This document shows positions 53,966 to 63,477 of a stretch of DNA of 64,000 nt, piece after piece. The stretch spans positions 1 to 64,000 of the forward strand of contig NZ_CP151657.1 of NCBI RefSeq assembly GCF_038405225.1, in the 5' to 3' direction. The notes below the pieces were generated by a model, which did not search any database, had not been told where the DNA came from, and saw only the letters and a program-made list of their open reading frames with translations. Both the position numbers and the translations under genes were made by a program. This DNA comes from Arthrobacter citreus (lineage in GTDB: Bacteria > Actinomycetota > Actinomycetes > Actinomycetales > Micrococcaceae). Numbering within the stretch: the stretch's first letter is position 1; each line of letters starts with the position of its first letter.

Positions 53966-54580
53966 ATGGTCATCGATGATGTTTTTGCCGTCATTGCGGA
54001 GGGCACCCGCCGGGAGTTGCTGGGTGCGCTGCGCAGCGGGGATAAGTCCGTAGGCGCACTCGTGGAAGAGCTGGAAGTCAGCCAGCCCACCGTCTCGAAG
54101 CACCTGAAGGTCCTCCGCGAAGCCGGCCTGGTCAGCATGCGCGCCGAGGGACAAAAGCGGTACTACTCGCTGCAGTCGGCCCCGCTCGAGGAGATCGTGC
54201 TGTGGCTCAAGGCCTTTGATCTTCCGTCGCTGCAGGCGGCCAAGACTCCCGGCGTGCGCATTGCATCGCTCAGCCCTGCGGGCGCGGCGGGCGCAGCCGG
54301 CGCGGCACCGGGCTCCGCTGTTGGTAACTCTGCCGGGAACACGCCGGGGAGCGCCCGAACCGGGCGCCAGCTGTTCACCGGCCGTCCGTCGTCGGCGCCG
54401 GACCAGCTGTCAGCAGCGGCCGCAGCGTCAGCCGGGCTGGAGCCCGGAAGCATTGAAGCCCAGCCGGCGGGCGCGGATCAGGCCGCGGCACAGCATCTGG
54501 GCCGCACCGTCGGCCGGGCAGCTGAGCGGGCCGTCGATTTGCTGGGACAGCTTCCCAAGTTCCGGCGTCGGCGTTCCTAG
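53966..54580 (+). CDS. ArsR-type winged-helix regulator with disordered tail
   Basis: The 204-residue product has an N-terminal ArsR domain (TRRELLGALRSGDKSVGALV, then SQPTVSKHLKVLREAGLVSM, then RYYSLQ). No metal-binding cysteines are seen. The following 110 residues are Ala/Gly/Ser/Pro-rich and probably disordered, ending in a basic patch (KFRRRRS). It precedes gdhA by 86 bp, but regulation of gdhA is not shown. Confidence 0.85.
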   Translation: MVIDDVFAVIAEGTRRELLGALRSGDKSVGALVEELEVSQPTVSKHLKVLREAGLVSMRAEGQKRYYSLQSAPLEEIVLWLKAFDLPSLQAAKTPGVRIASLSPAGAAGAAGAAPGSAVGNSAGNTPGSARTGRQLFTGRPSSAPDQLSAAAAASAGLEPGSIEAQPAGADQAAAQHLGRTVGRAAERAVDLLGQLPKFRRRRS

Positions 54581-54627
54581 GCTGACTTCCCCCGTCACAC
54601 ATCGCAGGCCCGGCGGCCGGGCGCTAG

Positions 54628-56007
<1,380 letters not shown>

Positions 56008-56055
56008 CCGCGCCGGATTTGCCAGCGGAGGCGGACCGGGTCTACGGTCGGAGGC

Positions 56056-56112
56056 ATGACAAAGCGTTGGTATGCGTATTTTCCGTTGGCTCTGGAGGAG
56101 CCCGCGCGGTAA
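56056..56112 (+). CDS. Aromatic-rich leader peptide upstream of DAHP synthase
   Basis: An 18-codon frame encodes MTKRWYAYFPLALEEPAR, with Trp, Tyr, Tyr and Phe among residues 5-9. GGAGG stands one base before the ATG, closer than ideal. The peptide is followed by hairpins and the DAHP synthase gene 121 bp on, the layout of ribosome-mediated attenuation. An overlapping frame from ATG 56072 (MRIFRWLWRSPRG...) is also aromatic-rich but runs through the hairpins. A leader before aroF with Phe/Tyr codons is known in Corynebacterium glutamicum. Confidence 0.6.
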   Translation: MTKRWYAYFPLALEEPAR

Positions 56113-56204
56113 TACGCTGACGCCAACCTTCAGAGCCACCGGGGCAGGGGATCATTCCCTGCCCTTCGCCATATCCGGCGGGCTTTGATGAGTCTTCCCG
56201 CCGG
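56087..56204 (+). promoter_or_regulatory. Candidate attenuator of the DAHP synthase gene
   Basis: Three possible stems follow the aromatic codons: TGGCTCTG (56087-56094) with CAGAGCCA (56131-56138); GGGCAGGG (56142-56149) with CCCTGCCC (56157-56164); and CCGGCGGG (56175-56182) with CCCGCCGG (56197-56204). The first begins within the leader frame, so a stalled ribosome could disturb it. No clear U-run follows the second, so termination may be weak or Rho-aided. Confidence 0.5.
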
Positions 56205-56232
56205 TCCGCACCACAGCCGAACGGGAAAGACC

Positions 56233-57369
56233 ATGACTGTTATCTCCGGAGAACTCACCGGGACGGGCGCTGGCCCCAGCGCTCCCAGCCCTGCACCGAA
56301 CACCTCCAATCTTCGGGTCAGCGCTTTCCGCACCCTGCCCGCGCCGGTCCAGCTGGCGGAGGACATGCCGCTCACTCCCGCTCTGGCCCGGCACATCGAG
56401 CGGTCCCGTGCGGACATCCGGGCCGTCCTGAACGGCGTCGATGACCGGCTGCTGGTGATTATCGGCCCCTGTTCAATCCACGATTCCGAAGCCGGCCTGG
56501 AGTACGCACGAAAGCTGGCGGCTGCCGCCCGGGAGCACAATCAGGACCTCCTGATTGTGCTGCGCGCCTACTTCGAGAAGCCGCGCACCACCATTGGGTG
56601 GAAGGGCCTGATCAACGATCCCCGGCTGGACGGATCCCACGACATCGCCGAGGGCCTGCGCGCAGCCCGCCGGTTCCTCCTCGGCGCCGGTGAACTGGGC
56701 CTGCCGGTCGGCACTGAATTCCTGGAACCCATCAGCCCGCAGTACCTGGCGGACCTGGTGAGCTGGGGCGCCATTGGCGCGCGGACCACCGAGAGCCAGA
56801 TCCACCGCCAGCTGGTCTCCGGACTGTCCATGCCGGTGGGTTTCAAGAACGGAACCGACGGGTCACTGGACATCGCTTTGGACGCATGCCAGGCAGCGCT
56901 GGCGCCGCAGACTTTCCTGGGGATCGACGGCGGCGGCCGGGCCTCCATGGTCAGCACCGCCGGTAACCCGGACACGCACGTCATCCTGCGCGGCGGAACA
57001 GCGGGGCCAAACTTCTCCGCGCCGGACGTCACCGCCGCAACCGATGCGCTCAGCGGCAGGAACCTCAACCCCCGCCTGGTCGTGGACGCCAGCCACGCGA
57101 ACAGCGGCAAAAGCCACGTGCGCCAGGCTGAGGTGGCACTGGAACTGGCGGACATGCTGGGGAAGGGCGGAGCGGCGTCGTCGGCCGTGGCCGGAGTGAT
57201 GCTGGAGAGCTTCCTCGTTGCCGGTGCCCAAAAACTGGATGAAGCCAATCCCGGGTCCCTGGTCTACGGGCAGAGCATCACCGATGCGTGCATGGGCTGG
57301 GAAACCAGTGGCCAGGTCCTGGCGGCACTGGCCGAAGCTGCCCGCAGGCGGCGCGAAGATGGCCAGTGA
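56233..57369 (+). CDS. aroG: 3-deoxy-7-phosphoheptulonate synthase (class I)
   Basis: The 378-residue enzyme condenses phosphoenolpyruvate and erythrose 4-phosphate, the first step of aromatic biosynthesis. It shows IIGPCSIHDSEAGLEYARKL, LRAYFEKPRTTIGWKGLIND, GARTTESQIHRQLVSGLSMP and VDASHANSGKSHVRQ, all class I AroF/G/H motifs. GGGAAAGA precedes ATG 56233; an upstream ATG at 56185 lies in the hairpin region. Feedback type (Phe, Tyr or Trp) cannot be told. Confidence 0.95.
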   Translation: MTVISGELTGTGAGPSAPSPAPNTSNLRVSAFRTLPAPVQLAEDMPLTPALARHIERSRADIRAVLNGVDDRLLVIIGPCSIHDSEAGLEYARKLAAAAREHNQDLLIVLRAYFEKPRTTIGWKGLINDPRLDGSHDIAEGLRAARRFLLGAGELGLPVGTEFLEPISPQYLADLVSWGAIGARTTESQIHRQLVSGLSMPVGFKNGTDGSLDIALDACQAALAPQTFLGIDGGGRASMVSTAGNPDTHVILRGGTAGPNFSAPDVTAATDALSGRNLNPRLVVDASHANSGKSHVRQAEVALELADMLGKGGAASSAVAGVMLESFLVAGAQKLDEANPGSLVYGQSITDACMGWETSGQVLAALAEAARRRREDGQ

Positions 57370-57524
57370 ACTTCCGCTACCGTGACCTCGGATACTAGAG
57401 TGGAAGACCGGACAGTTATTCCACATGACGGTCCCCAAGAGCAGTCCCCAGTGGCAGTCCCAGCGTCCTCCGGCCAAGCTGCACTGCAGCCGGATGTTGC
57501 GCATCAGCAAAGGACTCAAGGCAA

Positions 57525-57737
57525 ATGGCAGACGAGGGAAATTTCTCGGACGTGAGGTTTCTGACCGTGTCAGAAGTTGCGGATGTCATGCGCGTGTCCA
57601 AGATGACCGTGTACCGGTTGGTCCACTCGGGCGAGCTGCCCGCTGTCCGTTTCGGCCGTTCTTACCGGGTACCGGAATCGGCGGTCCAGCAGGTACTGAA
57701 AAACGCCGTCATTAACGGGCGCTCAGACACTGCGTAG
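57525..57737 (+). CDS. Excisionase-like helix-turn-helix protein (BldC/Rv0500A type)
   Basis: 70 residues with FLTVSEVADVMRVSKMTVYRL, a MerR/excisionase-type winged helix, followed by GELPAVRFGRSYRVPESAV. This small protein is conserved between proC and the bS22 gene in actinobacteria; despite the name it is a chromosomal regulator, not a phage excisionase. AAGG lies upstream of the ATG. Confidence 0.9.
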   Translation: MADEGNFSDVRFLTVSEVADVMRVSKMTVYRLVHSGELPAVRFGRSYRVPESAVQQVLKNAVINGRSDTA

Positions 57738-57884
57738 TGCTGTCACTGGATACCGCGGCGAGGCGGTACCCTGTTAAAGAACGTTTTACATCGTGGCAAC
57801 TATCTGCCGGTGTCAATGCGCGGGTGCCAACGGTGCCGAAGCGTTGGAGCCGGCGTCTGACTATTTCAAGTTTGTGAGGACTCT

Positions 57885-57983
57885 GTGGGTTCAGTTATCA
57901 AGAAGCGCCGCAAGCGTATGGCAAAGAAGAAGCATCGTAAGCTGCTTCGCAAGACCCGCCACCAGCGTCGCAACAAGAAGTAA
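57885..57983 (+). CDS. Ribosomal protein bS22 (AURKAIP1/COX24-type)
   Basis: A 32-residue very basic peptide: it starts MGSVIKKRRKRMAKKKHRKL and ends HQRRNKK. This matches the actinobacterial 30S protein bS22, seen in mycobacterial ribosomes. GTG 57885 has GAGGA four bases upstream. Between 57738 and 57884 there is only a small hairpin (TACCGC/GCGGTA, 57751-57768) and the presumed promoter. Confidence 0.9.
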   Translation: MGSVIKKRRKRMAKKKHRKLLRKTRHQRRNKK

Positions 57984-58000
57984 CCAGGATTTTTCCTGGG

Positions 58001-58035
58001 CAAACCCGCCGTCCCTTCGGGGACCGGCGGGTTTG
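58001..58035 (+). terminator. Intrinsic terminator after bS22 gene
   Basis: CAAACCCGCCG-TCCC and its complement form a stem with TTCG loop and one bulged C, followed by TTTGTCGTTT. It lies 17 bp after the stop. Confidence 0.8.
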
Positions 58036-58108
58036 TCGTTTAAAGCGGGTTGTCCTGCGGGCCGCAGGGGCCGGTACTGCCGGGGCTGAGTGGTGCCAGG
58101 GATCCCGA

Positions 58109-58921
58109 TTAACGGGACCGGACCCAGGAGAAGCCCCGCCACAGCCCATAGGCCCCGCCGGCAATGGTGGCACCCTTCAACCCCAGGGTTGCCGCGCGCC
58201 GTCCGGACCGGAAATCGTAGATGGGCCAGTTGCGGTCCCTGGCATGGCGGCGCAGCCGGGAATCCGGGTTGATCGCCACCGGATGTCCCACCAGGCTGAG
58301 CAGGGGCACATCGTTGTAGGAGTCGCTGTAGGCCCAGCAGCGGTCCAGATCCAGGCCCTCTTTCTTCGCCAGGACCTTCACGCCCTCGGCCTTCGCCGGT
58401 CCGTGCAGGAATTCCCCCACCAGGCGCCCGGTGTACAGTCCGTCATCGATTTCGCTGACCGTCCCCAAAGCGCCCGTCAGGTGCAGCCGGTCCGCGATGA
58501 CTGACGCCACCTCCACGGGGGTGCCGGTCACCAGCCAGACCGGCCGGCCGGACTTCATGTGCTGTTCGGTGAGGGCACGGGTGCCGGGCCAGATCTTGGA
58601 TTCGATCATCTCGTCGTAGACTTCTTCGCCCAGGACCCGGATATCCGCCGCCGCCAGGCCGGTGGCCAGCGTCAGCGCGGCGTCGCGCACTGAATGAACA
58701 TCCTTGAGGTTCTCGCCCTGCAGCATAAAGCGCACCTGTTTGCGGGCAAAGCCGAAAGCTTCCCGAAGCGTGAAGACCCGCCGCTGGTACATTTTGCGCC
58801 CCACATGGAAAAGGCTTGCTCCCCGCATCAGGGTATTGTCGACGTCGAAGAACGCAGCCTCGCCGGGTTTGACCACCGCTGGCAGAGGCTCGGAGGCTCG
58901 TACTGCGGTGGTTCTGGGCAT
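58109..58921 (-). CDS. HAD-IB family phosphatase (SerB1/Rv0505c-like)
   Basis: A 270-residue HAD hydrolase. Motif I FFDVDNTLMRG, motif II WLVTGTP, motif III lysine region KAEGVKVLAKKEG and motif IV YSDSYNDVPLLSLVGHPVAINPD are all visible. A C-terminal helix (GATIAGGAYGLWRGF) may touch the membrane. The HAD-IB group includes phosphoserine phosphatases and LPA/phospholipid-type phosphatases. ATG 58921 (MPRTTAVRA) is preferred over 58975. Confidence 0.87.
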   Translation of the reverse strand: MPRTTAVRASEPLPAVVKPGEAAFFDVDNTLMRGASLFHVGRKMYQRRVFTLREAFGFARKQVRFMLQGENLKDVHSVRDAALTLATGLAAADIRVLGEEVYDEMIESKIWPGTRALTEQHMKSGRPVWLVTGTPVEVASVIADRLHLTGALGTVSEIDDGLYTGRLVGEFLHGPAKAEGVKVLAKKEGLDLDRCWAYSDSYNDVPLLSLVGHPVAINPDSRLRRHARDRNWPIYDFRSGRRAATLGLKGATIAGGAYGLWRGFSWVRSR

Positions 58922-59008
58922 ACCCCTGAGTCTACGCAAAAAGTCGGCCGGAGCACTGGTGCCCGGACAAGGCACGGCATAACTGGACCCGGCGGCTATT
59001 TTAGATGT

Positions 59009-59263
59009 ATGACCTCATCAGATGCGCACCCCGACCTGCTCCTGCTGACCCGCCCGGGCTGCCACCTGTGTGAAGCGGCCCGGACGGTCCTCGAACGGAT
59101 CCGCGCCGACCTCGGCGTGGGTTGGCGTGAACAGTCCATCGAGGGGGACGCGGACCTTACCTCCCGCTTTGGAGAAGAAATACCAGTGCTTCTGATCGAC
59201 GGGATCCAACGCGATTTCTGGCAGCTGGACGAGGCCCGGATCCGGCGGCTTCTGGGAGCCTAG
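59009..59263 (+). CDS. Glutaredoxin family protein
   Basis: 84 residues with a thioredoxin fold: LLLLTRPGCHLCEAARTVLE carries the redox CxxC, EEIPVLLIDGIQ the cis-proline. It lies just before rex, as in other actinobacteria (Rv0508-like). It may use mycothiol-linked or other thiols as partner. Confidence 0.88.
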   Translation: MTSSDAHPDLLLLTRPGCHLCEAARTVLERIRADLGVGWREQSIEGDADLTSRFGEEIPVLLIDGIQRDFWQLDEARIRRLLGA

Positions 59264-59388
59264 CTTCCCGGGGCTTTGTCCGGCCCCGCTGCGGGCTTAG
59301 AGTGGGAAAACCGGGCAGCCCGGAGGGACCGGCGGCAAGCCGGCAGGAACCGCAGCCGCCCGGGCGGCACAACAACCGATAGGGACAT

Positions 59389-60096
59389 GTGAGCACCTCC
59401 GAGGAATCCGACCGGCTGGCCGGTGCGGCCGTCCGGCACATCCCTCCTGCATCCCTGGCCCGCCTGACCATCTATCTGCGGGCCCTGAGCAGCATGCTGG
59501 GCGAGGGAATTGACCGGGTGTCCTCGGACGAACTGGCGGAAGCGGCGGGAGTTAATTCCCCCAAGCTCCGCAAGGACCTGTCCTATTTGGGTTCCTACGG
59601 CACCCGGGGCGTTGGGTACGACGTTTCCTATCTCAGCGAACAGATCGCCGCAGCCCTGGGCCTGACCCGCAACTGGCGGGTGGCGATTGTCGGCGCCGGA
59701 AACCTCGGCCGCGCCTTGGCCGGTTACCCCGGATTCGGATCCCGCGGTTTCGAAGTGGTGGCGCTGTTCGACGCCGACCAGTTGGTGATTGGCCAGGAAG
59801 TCGGCTGGCTGCGGGTCAGCTCCATTGAAGCCATGGAGAGCGTACTGGAGCGGACGGGAGCAAACATGGCTGTCCTGTCCGTTCCCGCAGAGGTGGCGCA
59901 GGACCTCTGCGACCGTCTCGTGGCGTCGGGCATCACCAGTATCCTGAGCTTCGCACCCGTGGTGCTGCAGGTCCCGGACGATGTCCAGGTGCGGAAGGTG
60001 GATATGGCCACCGAGCTGCAGATCCTTGCCTACCACGCGCAGCGGGCCCAGGTCTCGAACATTGCGTCCAAGGCCCGGGCCCGGCTCGCAACCTAG
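59389..60096 (+). CDS. rex: Redox-sensing repressor Rex
   Basis: The 235-residue protein has an N-terminal winged helix (SSDELAEAAGVNSPKLRKDL followed by SYLGSYGTRGVGYDV) and a Rossmann domain with AIVGAGNLGRALAGY that senses NADH/NAD+. The C-terminal helix (LQILAYHAQRAQVSN) swaps between subunits. GTG start. It usually controls respiratory genes such as cydAB and nuo. I found no clear Rex operator in the 125 bp upstream. Confidence 0.95.
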   Translation: MSTSEESDRLAGAAVRHIPPASLARLTIYLRALSSMLGEGIDRVSSDELAEAAGVNSPKLRKDLSYLGSYGTRGVGYDVSYLSEQIAAALGLTRNWRVAIVGAGNLGRALAGYPGFGSRGFEVVALFDADQLVIGQEVGWLRVSSIEAMESVLERTGANMAVLSVPAEVAQDLCDRLVASGITSILSFAPVVLQVPDDVQVRKVDMATELQILAYHAQRAQVSNIASKARARLAT

Positions 60097-60797
60097 GGTG
60101 GGGGCGGAGTAACGAACCCTGAGGGCTCGCTCAAGTACTGGCTGCGCCGGGGCCGAAAGTACCTCCTGCAGTCACTGCGGTACAGCATTCCCAGGCCGGC
60201 GGCGGCCACCAGCAAAGCAGCCACCTGCACTCCTGAGCCGGCGGCAACCGCTTCGGTGAGTGCCGCTGCTGCGAGGACGGAACCACCAATGCGGGCCCAG
60301 TTCCTGCCTTCACGGATCAGGACCGCGAGCAAAAGATAGATTCCGAAAACCACCAGGGCTGCGGCCAGGGTCACCACCTGCATCGCGGCGGCATATTCTC
60401 CGGCATCAACCCCAAGCATCTCGAGCTCAGCGATGTTTGGCGGCAGCTCCGTTACCGGGCTGCGGCTTGTCGCGATTCCACCGCTGAGGCTGATGATCCC
60501 GCCAACCACGATCAGCGCGAAAGCCAAGCTCACCGCCCGCGGCCTGGGGCCCTTCCACTCGCTGAAGGGAATGCGCGCCGGCAGCGCCGGTGGTGGAGCA
60601 GCCGCCGGCGGTTTGGGGATCACCAGTTCACCGGCCGGTAATGCTGTTGCTGTGGGGGGTCCGGCTGTTGGCGGGGCCGGTCGGTCCGCCCTTCGGTGTG
60701 CGGCCGGAACCCGGGCCCCGAGAACACCCCGGGCTTTTCTGCCGAGGTCAAGGACACGGGGTTTTTGGGGATTGGGGGAAGCGGGAAGTGAACTCAT
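60093..60797 (-). CDS. Membrane protein with Pro-rich N-terminus, paralogue A
   Basis: The 234-residue product has about 90 Pro/Ala-rich residues, then four helices. The block REGRNWARIGGSVLAAAALTE is followed by LGMLYRSDCRRYFRPRRSQYL. The same blocks occur in the neighbour at 61017 (GKNWARILGTVFAALSA, IVMLYRPQAKPYFQPRPRF), so the two are tandem paralogues. ATG 60797 (MSSLPASP) is preferred. Its stop overlaps the rex 3' end by 4 bp on the opposite strand. Confidence 0.8.
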   Translation of the reverse strand: MSSLPASPNPQKPRVLDLGRKARGVLGARVPAAHRRADRPAPPTAGPPTATALPAGELVIPKPPAAAPPPALPARIPFSEWKGPRPRAVSLAFALIVVGGIISLSGGIATSRSPVTELPPNIAELEMLGVDAGEYAAAMQVVTLAAALVVFGIYLLLAVLIREGRNWARIGGSVLAAAALTEAVAAGSGVQVAALLVAAAGLGMLYRSDCRRYFRPRRSQYLSEPSGFVTPPPP

Positions 60798-60934
60798 GGT
60801 CGGCTGCCGCCTTCGTGAAAAGGGATACGCTCCCCGCCGGACTCTGCTGCCGTCCAGAGGGGTCATCAAACGCTACAGCGCAGGAACGGCGGTGTGACCA
60901 GCTGCAGTGGTTTGAGGGGCTTCGCGGGAACAAA

Positions 60935-60967
60935 AAGGGCCGGTCCGGACTCCGGACCGACCCTTTG
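60935..60967 (-). terminator. Intrinsic terminator of paralogue B gene
   Basis: CGGTCCGG/CCGGACCG with an outer AAAGGG/CCCTTT pair, followed on the minus strand by TTTTTG. It lies 50 bp after the stop at 61017. Confidence 0.85.
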
Positions 60968-61016
60968 CCCGCTTCAAGCGGGAAGGTTCAGCGCTGTGCC
61001 TCTGACCCCGCGGCTG

Positions 61017-61871
61017 TCAGTAGTAGGGGCCGAAACGTGGCCGCGGCTGGAAGTACGGCTTCGCCTGGGGGCGGTACAGCATCACAATGCCGGCGATCCC
61101 GGCGAGCGAGCCGAGCAATCCGATCAGCTCCATGGGAGAGGAGAACGCAAGGCCGCTCAGCAGGGAGAGCAGTGCCGATACGGCGGACAGCGCCGCAAAA
61201 ACGGTTCCCAGAATCCTCGCCCAGTTCTTGCCCCTGCGGACCAGGAACGCAATGAGGACGTAGACCAGCAGGACGATCAGCGACAGGACGACCCCGGTGG
61301 TCACGAAGACGCTTCTGAACGTTTCCTCGTTCATGCCGGCGTCTTCGACCATCTGCCGGTCACTGTCCGAAAGCATGGTGAAGCTGACGGAGTCCGCGAG
61401 GGAGAGGTATGTGCTGGTCAGGTAGATCAGCGTCAGGAGCCCCGCGGCGAGGATCAGCCAGAATCCCGTCATCACATCACGGGGAGGAACGGGCTTGCCT
61501 CCGGGCATCTGTCCAGCCCCGGGAGTGGCATAACCGGACGGCTGCGCCGACTGGTAGCCGTACGGGCTCTGCGGCTGCTGGCCGTACTGCTGCTGCCCGT
61601 ACGGAGGCTGTCCATAGGAGGGCTGCTGGCCGGGAGCCTGTGCCGAGCCCTGCTGGCCATACGGAGTGTAGGGCTGCCCCTGCTGGGACTGGCCATACTG
61701 GGGCTGACCATACTGCGGCTGGCCGGATTGGTCCTGGCCAACCGGATTCTGGCCGTACGGGGGAGTCTTCGGCAGGCGCTGGCCGTACCTGGGTTCGTCG
61801 TCGGCCGCAGCGCCGGGGTCCCTGGGCTTGTTCGGGTCGCGGGGGTCCGGGGAATTCGGGGGTGTGCTCAT
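61017..61871 (-). CDS. Membrane protein with YGQ repeats, paralogue B
   Basis: 284 residues. The N-terminal 130 are repeats such as QPQYGQPQYGQSQQGQPYTP (polar, low complexity). Four helices follow, with GKNWARILGTVFAALSAVSAL and MLYRPQAKPYFQPR. The design, a sticky disordered head on a small membrane domain, is common in actinobacteria; function is unknown. See paralogue A. Confidence 0.85.
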   Translation of the reverse strand: MSTPPNSPDPRDPNKPRDPGAAADDEPRYGQRLPKTPPYGQNPVGQDQSGQPQYGQPQYGQSQQGQPYTPYGQQGSAQAPGQQPSYGQPPYGQQQYGQQPQSPYGYQSAQPSGYATPGAGQMPGGKPVPPRDVMTGFWLILAAGLLTLIYLTSTYLSLADSVSFTMLSDSDRQMVEDAGMNEETFRSVFVTTGVVLSLIVLLVYVLIAFLVRRGKNWARILGTVFAALSAVSALLSLLSGLAFSSPMELIGLLGSLAGIAGIVMLYRPQAKPYFQPRPRFGPYY

Positions 61872-61999
61872 TGTGCGCCTACTTGCTCGTTGGTGCAGAT
61901 GCTGCCCTGGCAGACGCCGGGTCTTTTCGGTGCAGCGGTTGGATTTCCCCCAGCCTATCGCGGCTGCACCCTCCGCCGCAGGCCTTCCCCCAGATGCAG

Positions 62000-62032
62000 A
62001 AGGACACCCCGGCGCGCTGCCGGGGTGTCCTT
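62000..62032. terminator. Terminator downstream of yceI
   Basis: A perfect 14-bp stem AAGGACACCCCGGC with 5-nt loop GCGCT, between the yceI stop (62071) and paralogue B start (61871). Confidence 0.8.
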
Positions 62033-62070
62033 GTGTAGCTGTCGGTGAGGGCGGGTGCCCGGGCCTTGGG

Positions 62071-62613
62071 CTAGGCTGCCGCCACGAACTCGGCGTCCAC
62101 GCTGATGGTCACCTTGTCGCCCACGAGCACGCCGCCGGTTTCCAGGGCTGCGTTCCAGGTCAGGCCGAAGTCCTTGCGGCTGATGACGGTGGAGCCGGAG
62201 AATCCGGCGCGGGTGGCGCCGAAGGGGTCCACGGCCACGCCGTTGAACTCGGTGTCCAGGACCACCGGAAGAGTGGTTCCCTTGATGGTGAGGTCGCCGG
62301 ACACCTTGTAGGTCTCGCCCGAACCCTCAACGCCGGTGACGGAGAACGTCAGCTCGGGGAACTGCTCGACATCAAAGAAGTCCGCTCCCTTGACGTGGCC
62401 GTCGCGGTTGGCATCGTTCGAGTTGAACGACGCGGACTTGATCACGGCGTTGATGGTGGAATCGCTGATGGACGGGCCGACCTCCATGACCGCGGCGACG
62501 TCGTCGAAGTTGCCGCGCACCTTGCTGATTCCGGCGTGACGAACGGTGAATCCCACCTCACTGTGCGAGCCGTCGAGGGTCCAGGTGCCGGTGGAAAGTC
62601 CGTTGGGGATCAT
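62071..62613 (-). CDS. YceI family protein
   Basis: The 180-residue lipocalin-like protein begins GTWTLDGSHSEVGFTVRHAG and has FDVEQFPELTFSVTGVEG and LTIKGTTLPVVLD, all YceI hallmarks. The family binds polyisoprenoid or other amphiphiles. No signal peptide is seen, so this member is probably cytosolic. AGGAG six bases before ATG 62613 decides the start. Confidence 0.92.
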   Translation of the reverse strand: MIPNGLSTGTWTLDGSHSEVGFTVRHAGISKVRGNFDDVAAVMEVGPSISDSTINAVIKSASFNSNDANRDGHVKGADFFDVEQFPELTFSVTGVEGSGETYKVSGDLTIKGTTLPVVLDTEFNGVAVDPFGATRAGFSGSTVISRKDFGLTWNAALETGGVLVGDKVTISVDAEFVAAA

Positions 62614-62652
62614 GCTGTTCTCCTGTTGCTGGTTGGTGTCGGGGTCAAACCC

Positions 62653-62677
62653 CGATGCATGTCGATGCATTTGCATC
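62653..62677. promoter_or_regulatory. Nested palindromes upstream of yceI
   Basis: CGATGCAT occurs at 62653 and 62663, ten bases apart. ATGCAT-GTCG-ATGCAT and GATGCA-TT-TGCATC are overlapping palindromes. They lie 40-64 bp before the yceI start and 80-104 bp before the divergent mutase gene, where a dimeric repressor could act on both. Confidence 0.5.
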
Positions 62678-62756
62678 TACTCTGACACAGATTCGTTCAA
62701 GCTTCAAGTATTTCGGAGATTTAGTTCCGGACGCTTCCTCTGCGAAACTTATAGAC

Positions 62757-63419
62757 ATGTCCCGTGCCTCGATCCACCTCGTCCGCCATGGAGAAGTCTT
62801 CAATCCGGACGGTGTCCTCTACGGGCGCCTCCCGGAGTTCCATTTGTCCGAACTGGGACAGGAAATGGCCCGCCGCGTCGCCGGCCACTTTGAAGACCGC
62901 AAGAATGACGGCGCGAAGCTGGTGCACCTGGTCGCGTCGCCGCTGACCCGGGCGCAGGAGACCGCTGCGCCGATCGCCGCCGCCCTGGGTTTGGAGATCG
63001 CCACCGACGAACGCATCCTGGAGGCGACCAACCGGTTCGAGGGCCTCTCCGGGGTTACCAGCAGGCTGCGCAACCCGCGGTACTGGCCGCTGATGTACAA
63101 CCCGCTGAAGCCTTCCTGGGGAGAGCCCTACACGGCGCAGGTGGAGCGTGTCATGGCCGCGGTGCAGGATGCCCGGAGGCAGGCTCTTGAGCTTGGCGGA
63201 GACAAGGCCGAAGCCGTTTTGGTCAGCCATCAGCTGCCCATCTGGGTGACGCGCCTGGCCGCCGAGGGCCGCAAGCTGTGGCATGACCCCCGTAACCGCC
63301 AGTGCACCCTGACTTCCGTCACCACGCTGGATTTTGATGGTGACACGCTGATCGGTGTCCGCTACGCGGAGCCCTCCGCGGACCTGCTGCCCGGGGCTGC
63401 GAATATTCCGGGAGCATAA
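62757..63419 (+). CDS. Histidine phosphatase (phosphoglycerate mutase family)
   Basis: The 220-residue protein shows the catalytic loop IHLVRHGEVFNPDGVLYGR, HLVASPLTRAQETAAPIA and the second catalytic His in VLVSHQLPIW. It belongs to the Rv0525-type group placed directly before a TlpA-like gene and cytochrome c maturation genes. The substrate is unknown. ATG 62757 was chosen; an upstream extension to 62655 overlaps the operator region. Confidence 0.9.
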   Translation: MSRASIHLVRHGEVFNPDGVLYGRLPEFHLSELGQEMARRVAGHFEDRKNDGAKLVHLVASPLTRAQETAAPIAAALGLEIATDERILEATNRFEGLSGVTSRLRNPRYWPLMYNPLKPSWGEPYTAQVERVMAAVQDARRQALELGGDKAEAVLVSHQLPIWVTRLAAEGRKLWHDPRNRQCTLTSVTTLDFDGDTLIGVRYAEPSADLLPGAANIPGA

Positions 63420-63477
63420 TAGTATTACTACGCGTTGTAGAAGTGGCAGCCCCCGCCGCGATGAAAGCTGGAAATAG

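Noticed and set aside
56072-56188. A second aromatic-rich frame (MRIFRWLWRSPRG...) over the attenuator
   Set aside because: It runs through both later hairpins and has no close ribosome site; the frame from 56056 fits a leader better.
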